Position numbers and translations under genes: made by a program
Shown here: positions 18,908-30,630 of the stretch, piece after piece
Position numbering within the stretch: the stretch's first letter is position 1
Layout: the number at the start of each line of letters is the position of its first letter
DNA from: Metaphire vulgaris
Lineage: Eukaryota > Annelida > Clitellata > Crassiclitellata > Megascolecidae
Length of the DNA: 64,000 nucleotides
Direction: 5' to 3'
Assembly: GCA_018105865.1 (NCBI GenBank)
Contig: CM030841.1
Span: forward strand, 7,194,229 to 7,258,228
Notes under the pieces: generated by a model
Database searches by the model: none
Told to the model about the DNA's origin: nothing
What the model saw: the letters and a program-made list of their open reading frames with translations, nothing else

Positions 18908-19534
18908 GATTCTTATCTGTATGTCTCTCTGTCTGTTACCTTCAAGCGTTCTGATTGGTTGACTATTGGTAGACGGTTTAGACCGTTTAGTCCTTACGTC
19001 GCGATGCGTTGGTGGGCGAGCGTTGACTGTTGGTAGACCGTTTAGTCCTTACGTCGCGATGCGTTGGTGGGCGAGCGTTGACTATTGGTAGACCGTTTAG
19101 TCCTTACGTCGCGATGCGTTGGTGGGCGAGCGTTGACTATTGGTAGACCGTTTAGTCCTTACGTCGCGATGCGTTGGTGGACGATGTTCGAAGACGACGT
19201 TGCTATTGGTAACAATTGTTCGTAGAACCGGTTTAGTCGAGTCATTGCAGCGTCAGAGGGCTGGGCGTGCGACGACGTTGCTATTGGTAACAATTGTCCG
19301 CAGCCTGAGGTAGTTTTAGCGTACACAAAAAATACGTGTACAGCGTCACAAATGGCCACAGTTGCGTGATTTTAACGTACATAGGCCTAATTATTACGTG
19401 GCGCACAGCTTGGCTAGGTGGCGATCATTGAAATGTTGTTCAGCATGAATTCAATGATTGGGTATTAGGTATAGGTATTGGATTAGTATTATCCTGCACT
19501 GCGAGCGAAGCGAGCGAAGCGAGCATCTTTCTAG
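18892..19534 (+). mobile_element. Helitron-like non-autonomous element, copy 1
   Basis: Begins ATATTAAGATTCTTATCTG and ends GAAGCGAGCATCTTTCTAG followed by T. Two further copies (29144, 33946) start TCTATAATATTAAG and end CTAG|T, the terminal dinucleotide and tetranucleotide pattern of Helitrons, with an A before and a T after. It contains about four tandem 55-bp units (18960-19180; word TTACGTCGCGATGCGTTGG). No Rep/helicase ORF. No strong 3' hairpin was found, so Helitron is the likely, not certain, class. Confidence 0.6.
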
Positions 19535-20490
19535 TATATATATATATATATAAATTACATCAAACACAAATAAACATTAGATCATCTCAAATAGTAAGTA
19601 CAATTTATTATACATTTCCCTTGATAATTAATTAAGTCCAAAAGGTCATCACTACAAACTAGTTAGGTATTCTTTATTGTAGTGTTTTATTTAAGTTCAA
19701 AGCGACGGGAATATGAAACGATGACGTTTTCTTTGCTCGTCAACAGAAATTAACTCGAACCTTTTGGTCGGACCGGACCCAAGTCTGTCTCGCTACAAAT
19801 GTCAGTACCGTGATGCAAACAACTTGAGTAGCCGCCCTGTAGCTGCATCTGGTGGGTGGTGTTCAGTTTCGATCGACGCAATTCGGTGCTGTCGAGAGAC
19901 AAATGTAAAGCTAGCGGTGCATGTGATAATTCAGAGGCCGGAATTTAAAAAGTCGTAGACATAATAATCAGACCCTAGTTTTACTTATTATTTAAAGTAA
20001 AATCAAATAAAAAAAGAGCCAGACCTCAATTTCCAGAAGTGGTGCTTTTTCGCAAATACCTGTATATAGATAAAAACTAATAGCAAATATGATATTCTGT
20101 ACGCTATGAAAGTAAACAGTAATTGTAAAATTTACAGTAGTGGTCGGTAGCAGAGGAATGCTAGCCTGGTGATGCCTGGGTATCCCAAAATAATTGTGGG
20201 GTTGCAAAATAATTGAAACAAACTACTATATATGTCGCTTTTACGACGCTATAGAAGTTGTACAGTACAATGCAATACAATTTGGACCATTAAACTGCCG
20301 ATGACCTTTTTGCTGGTCAGACTGGAGGGCGCAATGTCCGTTGGTCAGTGTAGATCACCGACCTGGGCGCTGATCTTTTTTTGCGTCGGGAATTGGCATC
20401 ACCCGAATATTGAGATTTCTCTGTTTAAAATGAGATTGTAAACTGCGATTGACTGACGTTTAATGTACTGTGTGTGCTTCGTTGTCGCTG
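19535..20490. other. Gene-free interval
   Basis: No gene or recognised repeat. Short frames at 19764-19958 and 20232-20441 have no motif. Confidence 0.4.
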
Positions 20491-20495
20491 TGTAG

Positions 20496-20530
20496 ATTAT
20501 CGGGCTCTTGCATCTAGACCTGTAGGCTCC
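20496..20530 (+). pseudogene. Possible damaged GRL exon 4
   Basis: After CGCTGTGTAG the plus strand reads ATTATCGGGCTCTTGCATC, close to the start of the GRL last exon (ATT-TTA-GGA-CTC-TTG-ATC in genes C and D, also after TTGTGTAG). The TY-hydrophobic-Q portion is missing and the frame hits TAG. Placed after orphan exons 2 and 3, it would complete the relic, but the match is short and could be chance. Confidence 0.35.
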
Positions 20531-20791
20531 TGTATCTACTCAGCTTTTAGACCGGAAGGCACGACAGTACTTACTCGGGATGGCGATATCAATTCGATGA
20601 ACTACAACACCGAACGTATCCATATATCCATTCAAAATACAGTTCAAAACGCTCGCAACCGTTTTGTTTGAACGGTCATACGAATTCTGGTGGCAATTCA
20701 ACTTCGGTTCCAGCGGCTAAGTTTAATGCTTTAGGGCCTACTCAATTTTGTCTGCAATGAACTGCTGGTCTATTAGTAGGCTCTGCGTGAC

Positions 20792-20793
<2 letters not shown>

Positions 20794-20833
<40 letters not shown>

Positions 20834-21105
20834 TAATAGTATATAATAATAATAATATAATAATAATAATAATATTATTATAATAATGATGTTGTTGCTA
20901 ATATTGTTTATAATGGTGTGGATGATGTTATGGATGATGTTTATGAATATGATGATGATGATGATAACTGTTGCTGTTTCAGTAATAGTAACAATGACAA
21001 TGATGTCGATTAATGATGATGACGATGGTGATGAAGTGATTGCGATGATGATTATGATGATGATACTTACGCTGATGATTAATATGATCACGATGATCTT
21101 GATCT
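20794..21105. repeat. (AAT)n followed by ATG/GAT-rich tract
   Basis: AAT runs (20794-20885), then interspersed ATGATG/GATGAT words. Met/Asp- and Ile-rich frames here are artefacts. Confidence 0.85.
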
Positions 21106-21485
21106 TGACTTGAGGACAACGACGATAATAATCACAAGAGTCAAATTTCATTATGTGAAGGTTGAGGAAGGATCATAATAAAATAAAATGTAATCATCGT
21201 TAAGGCAAGAAAATTCGTTATGCCAGTCTAATGATCAAACAGTTCTACAGATTTTCACGAATTGTGTATCAGAGTTCATATATTGGCTTAGGGCCTACGT
21301 GTTTGTATGTTGGTCAGAACATTTGAGGTAAAAATGATTTTAGGTGAAAACTGCAAATGAGGCTAAAGTGAGTTTTTCAAGAGAATTTATTTTAAGTTCA
21401 GCTCGTTCTAATTATTTGAAAAATATTATTAGGCCCTGAGTGACATTATTAAGTTCTTCTACAGATGTTATTATTATATTCTTCT

Positions 21486-21490
<5 letters not shown>

Positions 21491-21536
<46 letters not shown>
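21491..21536. repeat. (TA)n microsatellite
   Basis: An uninterrupted dinucleotide run. Flanking 21106-22590 shows no gene; a 65-codon frame at 22003-22200 has no recognisable domain. Confidence 0.9.
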
Positions 21537-21538
<2 letters not shown>

Positions 21539-22592
21539 CTTACATATAGTCTTGCAAGAAATTCCAAACGAACAATTATTTGGAAAACTGGAAGAATTTT
21601 GCACAGCAGCCATTATAATTAAGTGAGAGCGACAGATCAGAACCGACAAAGATCGAAATGGAAATATCAATACAGTCTCATGATTCAGAAATTTTCAGTT
21701 TACGCTAATAATGTCAATGGACATAACGCGTTGTTGGATCAGTTCGGTGTGCTGATATTTCGCTCGTTTCCAACGACATTCGTGTCTCTGCCATTTAAAT
21801 AGATCGGTATATCGATTGGATCAACGTGGCTGCATCGCCGACGTTTCAGTATGGTTGAGCATGTACAATAAAACTCGCCAAAGTAAATTGCTTTATTGAG
21901 AATTAATTGTCTTCCACTGAAGCCAGTGTTGAATTTCCTAAGAATTTAGATCTCTCTTCACTAATGTCACTAATGCAGGCTGATTTAATGACTGCGTAAT
22001 TTTTGAAAGCACTGGTCGCCCGGCCTCTCTATCAAATCCGCAAACCATTTGCAAACATTTTCACCCGAGGGCTCTCTCGGCCCAGACCCGTTTTCGCGTC
22101 GGAGGATACCCGTCACCTGGTCAGCAAAGAACCAGTGTTCGCAAGTAGCAATCTCTGGCAAACTGGACTCGGTCAGACTGGGCGAAAACTCCGCGTATGA
22201 AGAAAAATGTGACGCAAAATGAGCAGGGAGTTTCTGCCCTCATAGTCCGAAGTTAAAGTATATACGAGTATAGTAGTGCAATCCCCGCTGGTGTATTCAA
22301 GATTCCAAGGACTTTTAGGCTCATGAACTAGATTAGGTTCACGTGTGGAGCGATCAAATAGCCCTTAAAATTTCAAAAACGATTGCATAAACACATTATA
22401 TATTGGTCTGTGAAAATTTTTATTCTGACTGTTGTGTTAAGTTTGAAGTCGATAGTAAAAGCAATTTAAGATATTTGATCAGTTCTTTGAGGACAACCTA
22501 AACGAAGCAAAATACCTTCTCTGAAAAGTATTATTTTACTTGGACGTGCTGCTAAAGTTGATCATGACATGACACATGCAAAAGGCGAGTTA

Positions 22593-22628
22593 CATTAGCA
22601 AATTGCTATTGAACGGCCAAACAAATAA
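22593..22628 (+). promoter_or_regulatory. Upstream element shared by GRL A and GRL D
   Basis: The core AAATTGCTATTGAAC-G is shared with 53404-53438 upstream of gene D, with similar flanks (CATTA before, CAAA-AA after) in otherwise diverged DNA. It lies about 85-120 bp before the TATA-like box in both genes. Role is inferred from position and conservation only. Confidence 0.5.
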
Positions 22629-22710
22629 GCTCATTATTAGTGTTTTCGGCATATGTTTGCATGGAGGTAGTCAATGACAGTCTACATGTACGTGATATAT
22701 AGAAGCTGTG

Positions 22711-22720
22711 TATATATAAG
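22711..22720 (+). promoter_or_regulatory. TATA-like box of GRL A
   Basis: TATATATAAG about 95 bp before the start codon at 22814, matching the placement of TATATAAAG upstream of genes C and D. Confidence 0.5.
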
Positions 22721-22813
22721 AGGACGAAATCACGACATTGACTGAAGGAACAGAAAATCGCCCAAGTTTCTATAGCATACCTTAGAAACCTTATTAAAAC
22801 AGTCTGTCGAATC

Positions 22814-25800
22814 ATGATTGCCTCGAAGATATTTCCGAAACAAAGTGATAGTGTAGAAGAAAATGGAGAGCCCAGTACACGTGAAATCAAATCTGACGGG
22901 GAGTCTTCGCTGAGAAAGGCGTTTCTGCCGATGATTTTCAGCATGCGAGTTTTCGGATTATATTTTATGAAAACGGACAGTGGAACGAAGAAAGAATATT
23001 ATTCTCGCATTTACAGCATCGTGATCGTGATCGTGTTGTGGTTCAACGCCGCCAGAATATTCACAGCTTTTACGCCCGACGACAGTTTCCATACAGGACT
23101 TCTTGCGAAGGGTACAATAATAGCAACTATGATGATGACGGCTATTCTTGGTATCTCCTGCTACAGAACCAATGCAAGCGGAAAATTGGAAGCGCTGTTG
23201 AAGAGCTTTGACAAAGAGCTGAGCTGTGGCCAATTTAAAAGAATAAGAATCAGAGTAATAGTGTGGGTTGTAATTGCCTGGGCGTGCATCTTAGCAAATA
23301 CCATTTCAAGTATCTATCAAGCTTATTTTGGAGAAGACAGATTTTACGTCGTGTGGATGGCACCTTTTACCACAATGTTCCCCGTAGACGACAGATTTAT
23401 CATCACCATTTTAGCCACCGCGTTTCTTATCTTTCAAGTCTACGTCGCCGCCGCATGTTTTGTCCCCCTAATTTGGAACTTTCTGATCTGTTCACTCTTC
23501 AGTGACGAATTCGATACCTGCGCCAGAAAGTTTAGTACGGACCTAAAAGAAGAGAAGAATTCCGCAGAAGATATCTTCGAAACGCTGAGGCTGAAACATC
23601 AGACACTGTGCCTAATGGTTGAAGGGATTGACAAATACATGAACCTCACAAACGCCGTGTACTTCGTTGGGCTAATTTGCATCGTCATCCTAGAACTTTA
23701 TGCGTACATGTCGATTACAGACAAGGCCACAATTCCACTTTTTCTGGGCGTGTCTCATGCATGGGCCGTGTGTTGTCTACTGAGTCTGTTTTTATTCGCC
23801 TACGAGGGAATAATTGTGAATCACGCGGTAAGCTATGTGCACTCAGTTTGGACAATTATAATTATCGTAATTGTCGTCTTTGTCACCGCTATCAATGGTC
23901 ATAGACTCGGCACCCGCTGTTGTCCGCGGAAAGCTTAGCTTACTCCTTTTCTTGCATTGTCACGCCTAGGCCTACTGCAGTAAAATGATAAACCGTTTAT
24001 TTGGATCTGTCTTTGTATTCATCTTACTGTACTTTCTTGAGTTTCACGTCAAAACGACCAAAGGTGCAAACTAGAAGCAGGTGATGCAAACGTGCATACA
24101 CTGTAGGAGTGTAGGTGTACAATAATTAATTCTTATCTGGATGAAATTCACATGCATCAATAAAATCTTGTCATCGTTTCTTTTTAAGTGATTTTTGCCA
24201 TATTAAGTGATCTCAAAATAAATTAAATTAATTTTAATATATGTTAGACGTCTAAATTATAATTAAGTTAGGCCTACTACTTCCTCTAGAGTCTAGGCTA
24301 TAGCTGTAACCTTGTATTATCATATTACTCTTTTGAATGCAGGCTCATAGCATGTACGAGAGAATTCATGATATCGATTTAACCAATTTGAGTGCCGAAA
24401 CAATTGGTCAGGTAAGAAATAAATTTCGGGTAAGATATGCACCACATCTTCACGGTATACTTTTATTCATTTAACAAAATAGTCGTTTTTTGTCATCCTA
24501 CTAATATCTTTGCAGAGAACTTTACAGTCTTTTAGTTAAGTATTTAACCCCTAGTTAAATATTGAACAGGAAAACAATACGCTTCTATGAGCATTAGCAA
24601 TTTAGCATTAACCAGTCATTCATTTAAAGAATACTGCGTCACGGGATTGATGCCACTAGGTGCTCTATTCACTATTTTGTTTGAGATCGAGTATTTTATC
24701 CAGGAAATACGAACTCTTCTGAATTTTTTTCTCCCATATATGAACATATGGGTAATGTATAAAAGCAAAGGCTCAAAGAAGCCTGCTGGAAGCAGTTAGA
24801 AAAAGAAAGCTGAAATACTGGGACACATAGTACGAACAAAACAGGAATCTCTAGAGAAACAAATAATAAAAGGCGCAGTGTCAGGATCACGAAAAAGAGG
24901 CAGACCAAGACAAAAATGAGAAGACAACATCAAAGAATGGACAGGACTCACTATAGAGCAGGCGACAAGAACAGCAGACGACCGTAACACCTGAAAGAAG
25001 ACATTTCACAATGCAGCCAATCTTCGGACCGAAGACGGTTAAAGACAGGAACAAAATGGTCGTCAAAGCCATTTGGTCTCTCATTGTTAGGCTTTGCCAC
25101 CCACGGCCTTGCCTTTTCTTAGCAATCCGTTCTCAAATTAGAAACCGTTTCGCTTATGCAGTATGTCTAATAGGTAATTAATTGATGTGGTTACAATTCA
25201 GTCTTGATCTATAATTAATTTAATGCCGGTGCTCGCCAATAAATTTAAAAATGTGAGAAATGTTATAATGTATTAAATAAAAATGATAGTTTTCGTTTTG
25301 CTTTTATGAGGTTCATGCATTAAAAGATCTAAAATAGTAGCATTTAAACACTTTTATTCGAAATGTTAAAGATTAATTAATAAATGTTGTGCACCAATGG
25401 TTGGATTGTGATATAGCGCTTTCACGAAATCAACAATACACTATTCCATATAATTGAAACTGCTCCTGAATTAGAATAATGAGGAGTTTTCTTAAGCTGA
25501 CTGGGGCATCATCTTGACTATCTTTGAGTGGATGTCACCGTTGATCTGTGTTCTGCAGATAATTGTGTTTCTCAATCGCTTGTGCGGCGAACCGATTGGA
25601 TTCACTGTTCTAAAAATCTTCGTCATCGATCGCAACACAATTCTAACGGTGAATAATCGTGATGCGATATTGATTGTTTTCAATGGACCAAGTGCCGTAC
25701 ATATTCGCCATGCCTTAGTGTAGGTTATGTAATGCAAAGAACGAATAATATAGCCTCCAATGTTCCATTGATGCAATTCAATCCGCAGGTTTAGTTATTA

Positions 25801-26197
25801 GTTATTACGCTTTGACAGCGAAGCAAGTAACTGGAAACCGACCGTTATAACGAGACGCCTGTTGATGCAGTGCGTAACAGGACAGTGCTAAACCTATAGA
25901 AGTAAGCAGGCAAGTAAGTAAGCAAATGAGTAAGTACTGTAAACTAGTGAGTTAGTAAGTAAGAAAGCAAGCAAAGAAAATTCCTAAAGAGCTACTCGAG
26001 GGGTTGGCACCATGCACCATTCACGAGTGCAACGATTTATACGAGTCTGGTGGTGATGATGATGACGATGATGCCTTACCGATGGAGGTCACTACGGAGA
26101 CCATGCCTGGAGCGTTCCTGAAGAGCATTAAGACGCACTTGTTCAAAGTTTCTTTCTGTTGTTAGGCGCCTTTGACTTTAGCCGAATAAATTGTAGT

Positions 26198-26234
<37 letters not shown>

Positions 26235-26235
26235 T

Positions 26236-26311
<76 letters not shown>

Positions 26312-26552
26312 CGATATTCCATTAAATACCCGACGGCCGTTACCATTAGCCAGAATATGTACGTGCTTAATGTATGAAATTTAATTTGCTGCATAGATTT
26401 TGGGACTCTTCATCACCTACTTCCTGCTACTCATACAACTGTCTCCACCTTCGAATGATTACTTCAAACTTCCGAGATGGGCATCAGCTCGGAATTTTGT
26501 CAATACGTCGGAGCAATACGTCGGATCAATATTGGGAGTAACAATTGATTGA
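22814..26552 (+). CDS. Gustatory receptor-like (GRL) seven-transmembrane chemoreceptor, gene A
   Basis: Four exons: 22814-23827 (338 codons), 24343-24411 (23), 25559-25648 (30) and 26397-26552 (51 plus stop), total 442 residues. All introns are phase 0 with GT/AG ends. Exon 1 has a ~60-residue intracellular N-terminus and about six hydrophobic segments (roughly 64-82, 97-117, 145-167, 190-222, 279-300, 308-330). Exon 3 carries IGFTVLKIF and IDRNTILT. Exon 4 opens with the seventh segment and the superfamily motif ITYFLLLIQ (T398, Y399, Q405). By family knowledge, Gr/GRL proteins are plasma-membrane ligand-gated cation channels; the ligand is unknown. Length and the intron just before TM7 fit the insect Gr superfamily. 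The C-terminal tail is longer than in C and D. An AATAAA lies 31 bp after the stop. Confidence 0.85.
24772..25045 (+). mobile_element. LINE C-terminal fragment in GRL A intron 2
   Basis: Plus-strand frames, with shifts, give RKRKLKYWDT, KRGRPRQK and EWTGLTIEQATRTADDR, the C-terminal signature of jockey/RTE-group LINEs. Stops and frame breaks show a dead copy. It sits wholly within intron 2 (24412-25558). Confidence 0.65.
26080..26309 (+). mobile_element. LINE 3' tail followed by (AAT)n, in GRL A intron 3
   Basis: The frame AFLKSIKTHLFKVSF resembles the last residues of CR1/L2-like LINEs. A short untranslated part follows, and then a long AAT microsatellite (26200-26309) that probably grew from the LINE tail. 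Confidence 0.55.
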
Positions 26553-26582
26553 AAAGATGCACACAAAGAAAGATCAAATACG

Positions 26583-26588
26583 AATAAA
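26583..26588 (+). promoter_or_regulatory. Candidate polyadenylation signal of GRL A
   Basis: AATAAA 31 bp past the stop codon at 26550-26552. Confidence 0.5.
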
Positions 26589-26768
26589 ATTAGTCGATGT
26601 TTTAGATAGAATTAAGTTTCACTGGCACAAATTGTGATTGACAAGTTTTTAACTTTTTAAGGGAAACTGTATGCAGTGAATATTGTGGATTCCACTTCGT
26701 ATAAACGTGCATCGCACATAGCACCTGATTAGGCCTAATTCAAGTTAAATAAATGCGAACCGCTAATG

Positions 26769-27080
26769 CAGTGGTTCCCACATTGTGACCCGCGGCTCCC
26801 TGGGAAGCCGTGGCTTCCTTCAAGTGGAGTTGTGAATTATTACAAATTAATCATGATATTCATTTTTGCTTATCAAGACTTTTGGGATTTTTGTACAAAT
26901 TATTACCCACAAAGTGGTATTTTCCTTGAGCTTGTCAAACCTTTTGGATCTTTTGGTACGAATTATTGCCCAAAAAGGGCTACATCGCAAAGTGCACTTG
27001 TTCAAGTTTGACTCGGGGAGCCATGGAGAAATCTGGACTTGGCAAGGGATCCGCTGTTCGAAAAAGTTTGGGAACCACTA
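26769..27080. mobile_element. hAT-type MITE, 312 bp
   Basis: Ends CAGTGGTTCCCACATTGTG and AAAGTTTGGGAACCACTA, flanked by CGCTAATG and CGGTAATG (7/8). The CAGTGGTTC start is typical of Charlie-like hAT elements. Frames inside are not transposase. Confidence 0.75.
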
Positions 27081-27376
27081 CGGTAATGCACAAGAAAGTA
27101 GCCTAATCTTCTTGAATCCTTAGCTATTTGAACATGCATCTGAAATCCAAGACCAAATGTGCCATTCTGCTTCCATTTGATATTTTAGAAGATTTACAAT
27201 AAATAAGCTACTGGTGTGCAATTAGTTGCATAAGTAAGTAAGCAAATAAGTTAATTAGTTAGTAAATAGGTATGGAGTAAAGTAAAGAGTTTTAGTATTC
27301 TAATAGGCAATTGAGTAATGATTAGCTGCAGTGTATGTAATCGAATAAGTCAGTCTTAGTTGAATCGTCTTAATTT

Positions 27377-27403
27377 ACTTGCCAAATCCTGGAGCCGCCA
27401 CTG
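27377..27403. mobile_element. Solo right end of MITE family X
   Basis: Identical over 27 bp to the right terminus of the elements at 16890 and 34562 (contains GGAGCCGCCACTG). The rest of the element is absent. Confidence 0.7.
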
Positions 27404-27499
27404 ATTTACATTTCAGTACATTATGAGCACTGTTATTTCACGACCATTGCAAAATAAGAAAAGGAGGCAACTATACATGGGTTCTACACACACACATCC

Positions 27500-27665
27500 A
27501 TGGGAGGAAATAGAAGTAGTCGAAACCCTGGAAAAAGTGGGTGGACAATGTTAAAGAAGACATGGGTCTGAGAGGAATATTCTATCATGGGAGGAAGCAG
27601 ACAACCATAAGACAGGATTTCTTGGAATTGCTATATGGAGTTGGAAGAGAGCCCGATGATGATGG
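27500..27665 (+). mobile_element. LINE C-terminal fragment
   Basis: The plus frame gives RNPGKKWVDNVKEDMGLRG, matching the GRPxKRWxDxVxEDL signature of LINE ORF2 C-termini. Only about 50 codons remain. Confidence 0.5.
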
Positions 27666-28561
27666 CGATGACTACGACGACGAATATGATGAGGATAGGC
27701 ATATTAAGGGCTGTGTACGTATAATAAATCTCGTGTAGCCCGTGGTGCGGTGGTGGTCAAGGTTGTAGATCCAGGTAGGCAGTCGCAGCAAAGTAGTTTT
27801 AAGGAGGATAACAAGATTTGCGGTGGATAGAATGCAGGCCTATAGTAAAGATTCGCCGTAAGATTTCTTGAAAACTAGTTTTAATTTGTTTTCGGAAAGC
27901 TTGTTGAGCGATAGCCAATGGTGACTGATTTGTTGACTATTAATCAATGGGCTGTTTCCAAATTGCACAAAAGTCGACTATTTTGAAAAACGCACGTTGC
28001 TTCACTCTTGCCTGATTTATGTTGCGCAAGACGCGGAGTTTAATATTGGGGACACCGCGTCCCTTAGGAACCGCTGGAATTGCACGCAGAAGTTAGATTA
28101 CTAATTAATCCTAAGTCTAAACGACCTACATTCATTTGTTTGGATGCTTTACCAGCCGTTCTCTATTAATCCGGCCACTATGTCTAACTTTTAGCCGACC
28201 TATAATGCTCGCACGTGTCGTCCTAAAAATAAAAGAGTTGTTAACTGTCATTCAGAAACTCCTTGTAGCTAGCACCTAGCGAATGTTTTTAATTTTGTCT
28301 CGACGAGTTTTATACATATAGTAATTTGCAATGTATAATTATCTATTTATAATTATCTATCGGACCTCAACTAGATAAAGAATTCGTTAGTGGAAAGAGC
28401 GATAACCAGTTCTGTTTATATGCAAAAGAGATTTCAAGGTTCGAATCTTTGCTGCGAATTGGTTCCGGATTGAAATCACAAATAAGAACAATGGCGTTAA
28501 GGGTAGGCTTGACTAGAGGATGGTGGTTATACGGTCATATAAAGAGTTGAATGCTGTGCAG

Positions 28562-28732
28562 ATTCTGGAACTCTAAATCACTTATTTCCTCTTGGTTATC
28601 CAAATGTATTCACCGTCTCTTAATCACTGTGGCAATGCTGAAGTTGACAACGTCGGATATTACCGACACTTCTTCATCTTACGCCAGCAATTAATTCAAT
28701 GCACCAGAGTAAAATGGAACATCGAATTATGA
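28562..28732 (+). pseudogene. Relic GRL last exon with in-frame stop
   Basis: After a TGTGCAG acceptor, codons read ILEL, stop, then ITYFLLVIQMYSP, the TM7 motif of the receptor family with TAA in place of a leucine codon. The downstream word AATGGAACATCG is shared with the 3' flank of gene B (from 36426), so it descends from a B-like gene. Exons 1-3 of this copy were not found between 26553 and 28561. Confidence 0.75.
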
Positions 28733-29143
28733 TTTCAACAGCACTAATAAAAAGTTCATTATACAAACGGATTTAGTGTTTATTTCGTTTTCATTGCAGA
28801 TATGCTTGTTCAGACGTTCTGAACTCATATGCTATCATGCCTGAAGCATCAACTTTATGTGGCTTTGCTAATAGCGGTAACAGTCTATACAGTTGTTTTA
28901 ATGGCAAAAGACGACATCGTGCAAATAAATGGGTCACTGAATGGCCCAAATGGATTGAAAGTGCTCATTATAAGGTTGGCGTAGTCTGTTCCATTACGCG
29001 CGAGTCGATATCATTTGAGTTTTGAAAACACTAGAAAACAGCACGATCGCCAATTTTCGGGCAATTTAGTTCATGCATTTTGCCAGTAGAACGAATTTGT
29101 CACAGTTATTGACCTCTTCATAGCGTGGTGCTCCAGCTAATAA

Positions 29144-29567
29144 TCTATAATATTAAGATCCTTGTTCTGTTTGTCTCTCTGTTACCTTCAAGCGTTCTCA
29201 TTGGTTGACGAAGAAGCGTTTGACGAAGCGTACGTTTAGTACGGTCTAGTCGAGTCATTGCAGCGTCAGAGGGGTGGGCGTGCGACGACGTTGCTATTGG
29301 TAACAATTGTTCGTAGCTTGAGGAAGTTGCGCAATTCTAACGTACATTTTAACGTACACAAAAAATACGTGTACAGCGTCACAAATGGTCACAGTTGCGT
29401 GATTTTAACGTAAATAGGCCTAATTATTACGTGTCGCAGAGCTTGGCTAGGTGGCGTATGTACAGTACATAATTGAAATGTTCAGCATGAATTCAATGAT
29501 TGGGTATTAGGTATAGGTATTGGATTAGTATTATCCTGCACTGCGAGCGAAGCGAGCATCTTTCTAG
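29144..29567 (+). mobile_element. Helitron-like element, copy 2
   Basis: Starts TCTATAATATTAAGATCC after A and ends GAGCATCTTTCTAG before T. It shares TTGCTATTGGTAACAATTG and TGGGTATTAGGTATAGG with the copies at 18892 and 33946 but lacks their 55-bp tandem units, giving a shorter (~424 bp) form. Confidence 0.65.
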
Positions 29568-29574
29568 TGGATTG

Positions 29575-29576
<2 letters not shown>

Positions 29577-29624
<48 letters not shown>
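29577..29624. repeat. (TTA)n microsatellite
   Basis: An uninterrupted trinucleotide run directly 3' of the Helitron-like element. Confidence 0.95.
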
Positions 29625-29628
<4 letters not shown>

Positions 29629-29783
29629 TCCATACAATTTTTTATTAACTGTTTACATTTGCAATGGTGTAACTTGTTAACTGTTAACTGTTTGCTGAAG
29701 TTAATTTTTGTAGCTTTATGTCCATTTCGAAATATTGTCACGTGTTCTTTGTGAATTTAACTGCACCTAACTACCTTATTCGG

Positions 29784-30080
29784 AGCGGGAAGATAGAAGA
29801 GTGGTATATAACCTTATCATTGGGCAGGCAAGCCGACGGAAAGGGTTCAATCCCGTAGGAGCCCCTAAGGTCGACTCAGCCTTAATCGCTAGAGAGCGGT
29901 AGTAACATCAAAACTGAGTAGCAATGGCAACATTGCGAAAGTAACCATGGGTTCGGCGGAAGAGGCTGGCCACCGTCCGTCGATGTATGGCTCTGCCACC
30001 TATGGGCTGATGGCCCTAAAAAACTGGGATCAGCACCGGACCCTACGGGCATTGAGTCTACGGGTGAAACCTTTACTTTT
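29784..30080 (+). mobile_element. tRNA-derived SINE, copy 2 (diverged)
   Basis: A-box-like GATAGAAGAGTGG and B-box-like GGTTCAATCC, followed by a body sharing CTAAGGTCGACTCAGCCTTA and CGCTAGAG with the 18401 copy (with mismatches). Confidence 0.65.
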
Positions 30081-30232
30081 TAACTACCTTATTCTATTTG
30101 TCCTCCTTTTTTAACTTTGGTTAAGCAGGTATCTGGCAGCCCTGTCCATAGCGATCACTTAGCTAGTGCCGAATATTCATTTGCCATAATAACAGTAAGC
30201 CTAAATTAAACATGCTGTTTTTATTCTGTAGG

Positions 30233-30508
30233 CAGTGGCGTAACGTGGAGGGGCGGGGGGCACTTTGTTGACAGCCCCCGGGCCCCGGGCGGGGGGGCCC
30301 TCGAAGAGGGGTCTAAGCTAGGGTTAGGTTAGGGTTAACCCTAGCTTAACCCTAACCTTAACCCTAGAAATGATGTGCTGACGACCTTTTTTTTTGCTCG
30401 TCAGGATAAAAAAGAGGTGATAACGTTTTTTTTGCTCGTCAGCTCGAAACTCTAGGGCCCCCATGGCAAAGATGCCCCGGGCCCCCAAAAGTCACGCATA
30501 CGCCACTG
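30233..30508. mobile_element. hAT-type MITE with internal telomere-like repeats
   Basis: A 276-bp element with ends CAGTGGCGTAACGTG and CACGCATACGCCACTG, flanked by identical TCTGTAGG octamers (30225-30232 and 30509-30516). The interior has GGGTTAGGTTAGGGTTAACC-type palindromic repeats at about 30318-30368. No ORF. Confidence 0.85.
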
Positions 30509-30630
30509 TCTGTAGGTACTGAAACGTTGGCGTAATTAGTCTTGCAGTTATTAATTCGCTACTTTGGACCTTCGATTTACCGCTGCTGAAATCGTAACAT
30601 TTAATCACCTACTCGGTATCCCGTTAGCAT

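Noticed and set aside
18960..19180. CRISPR-like regular repeats
   Set aside because: Contiguous 55-bp tandem units without spacers inside an animal transposon.
22319..22380. Extra GRL exon 2 relic (TTTTAG-GCTCAT)
   Set aside because: Only the acceptor and first two codons match; the following codons do not align. The same holds for the GCTCATAAG word at 17103.
30318..30368. Chromosome end or fusion point
   Set aside because: The telomere-like words lie inside a MITE with a perfect 8-bp target duplication and are only a few units long.
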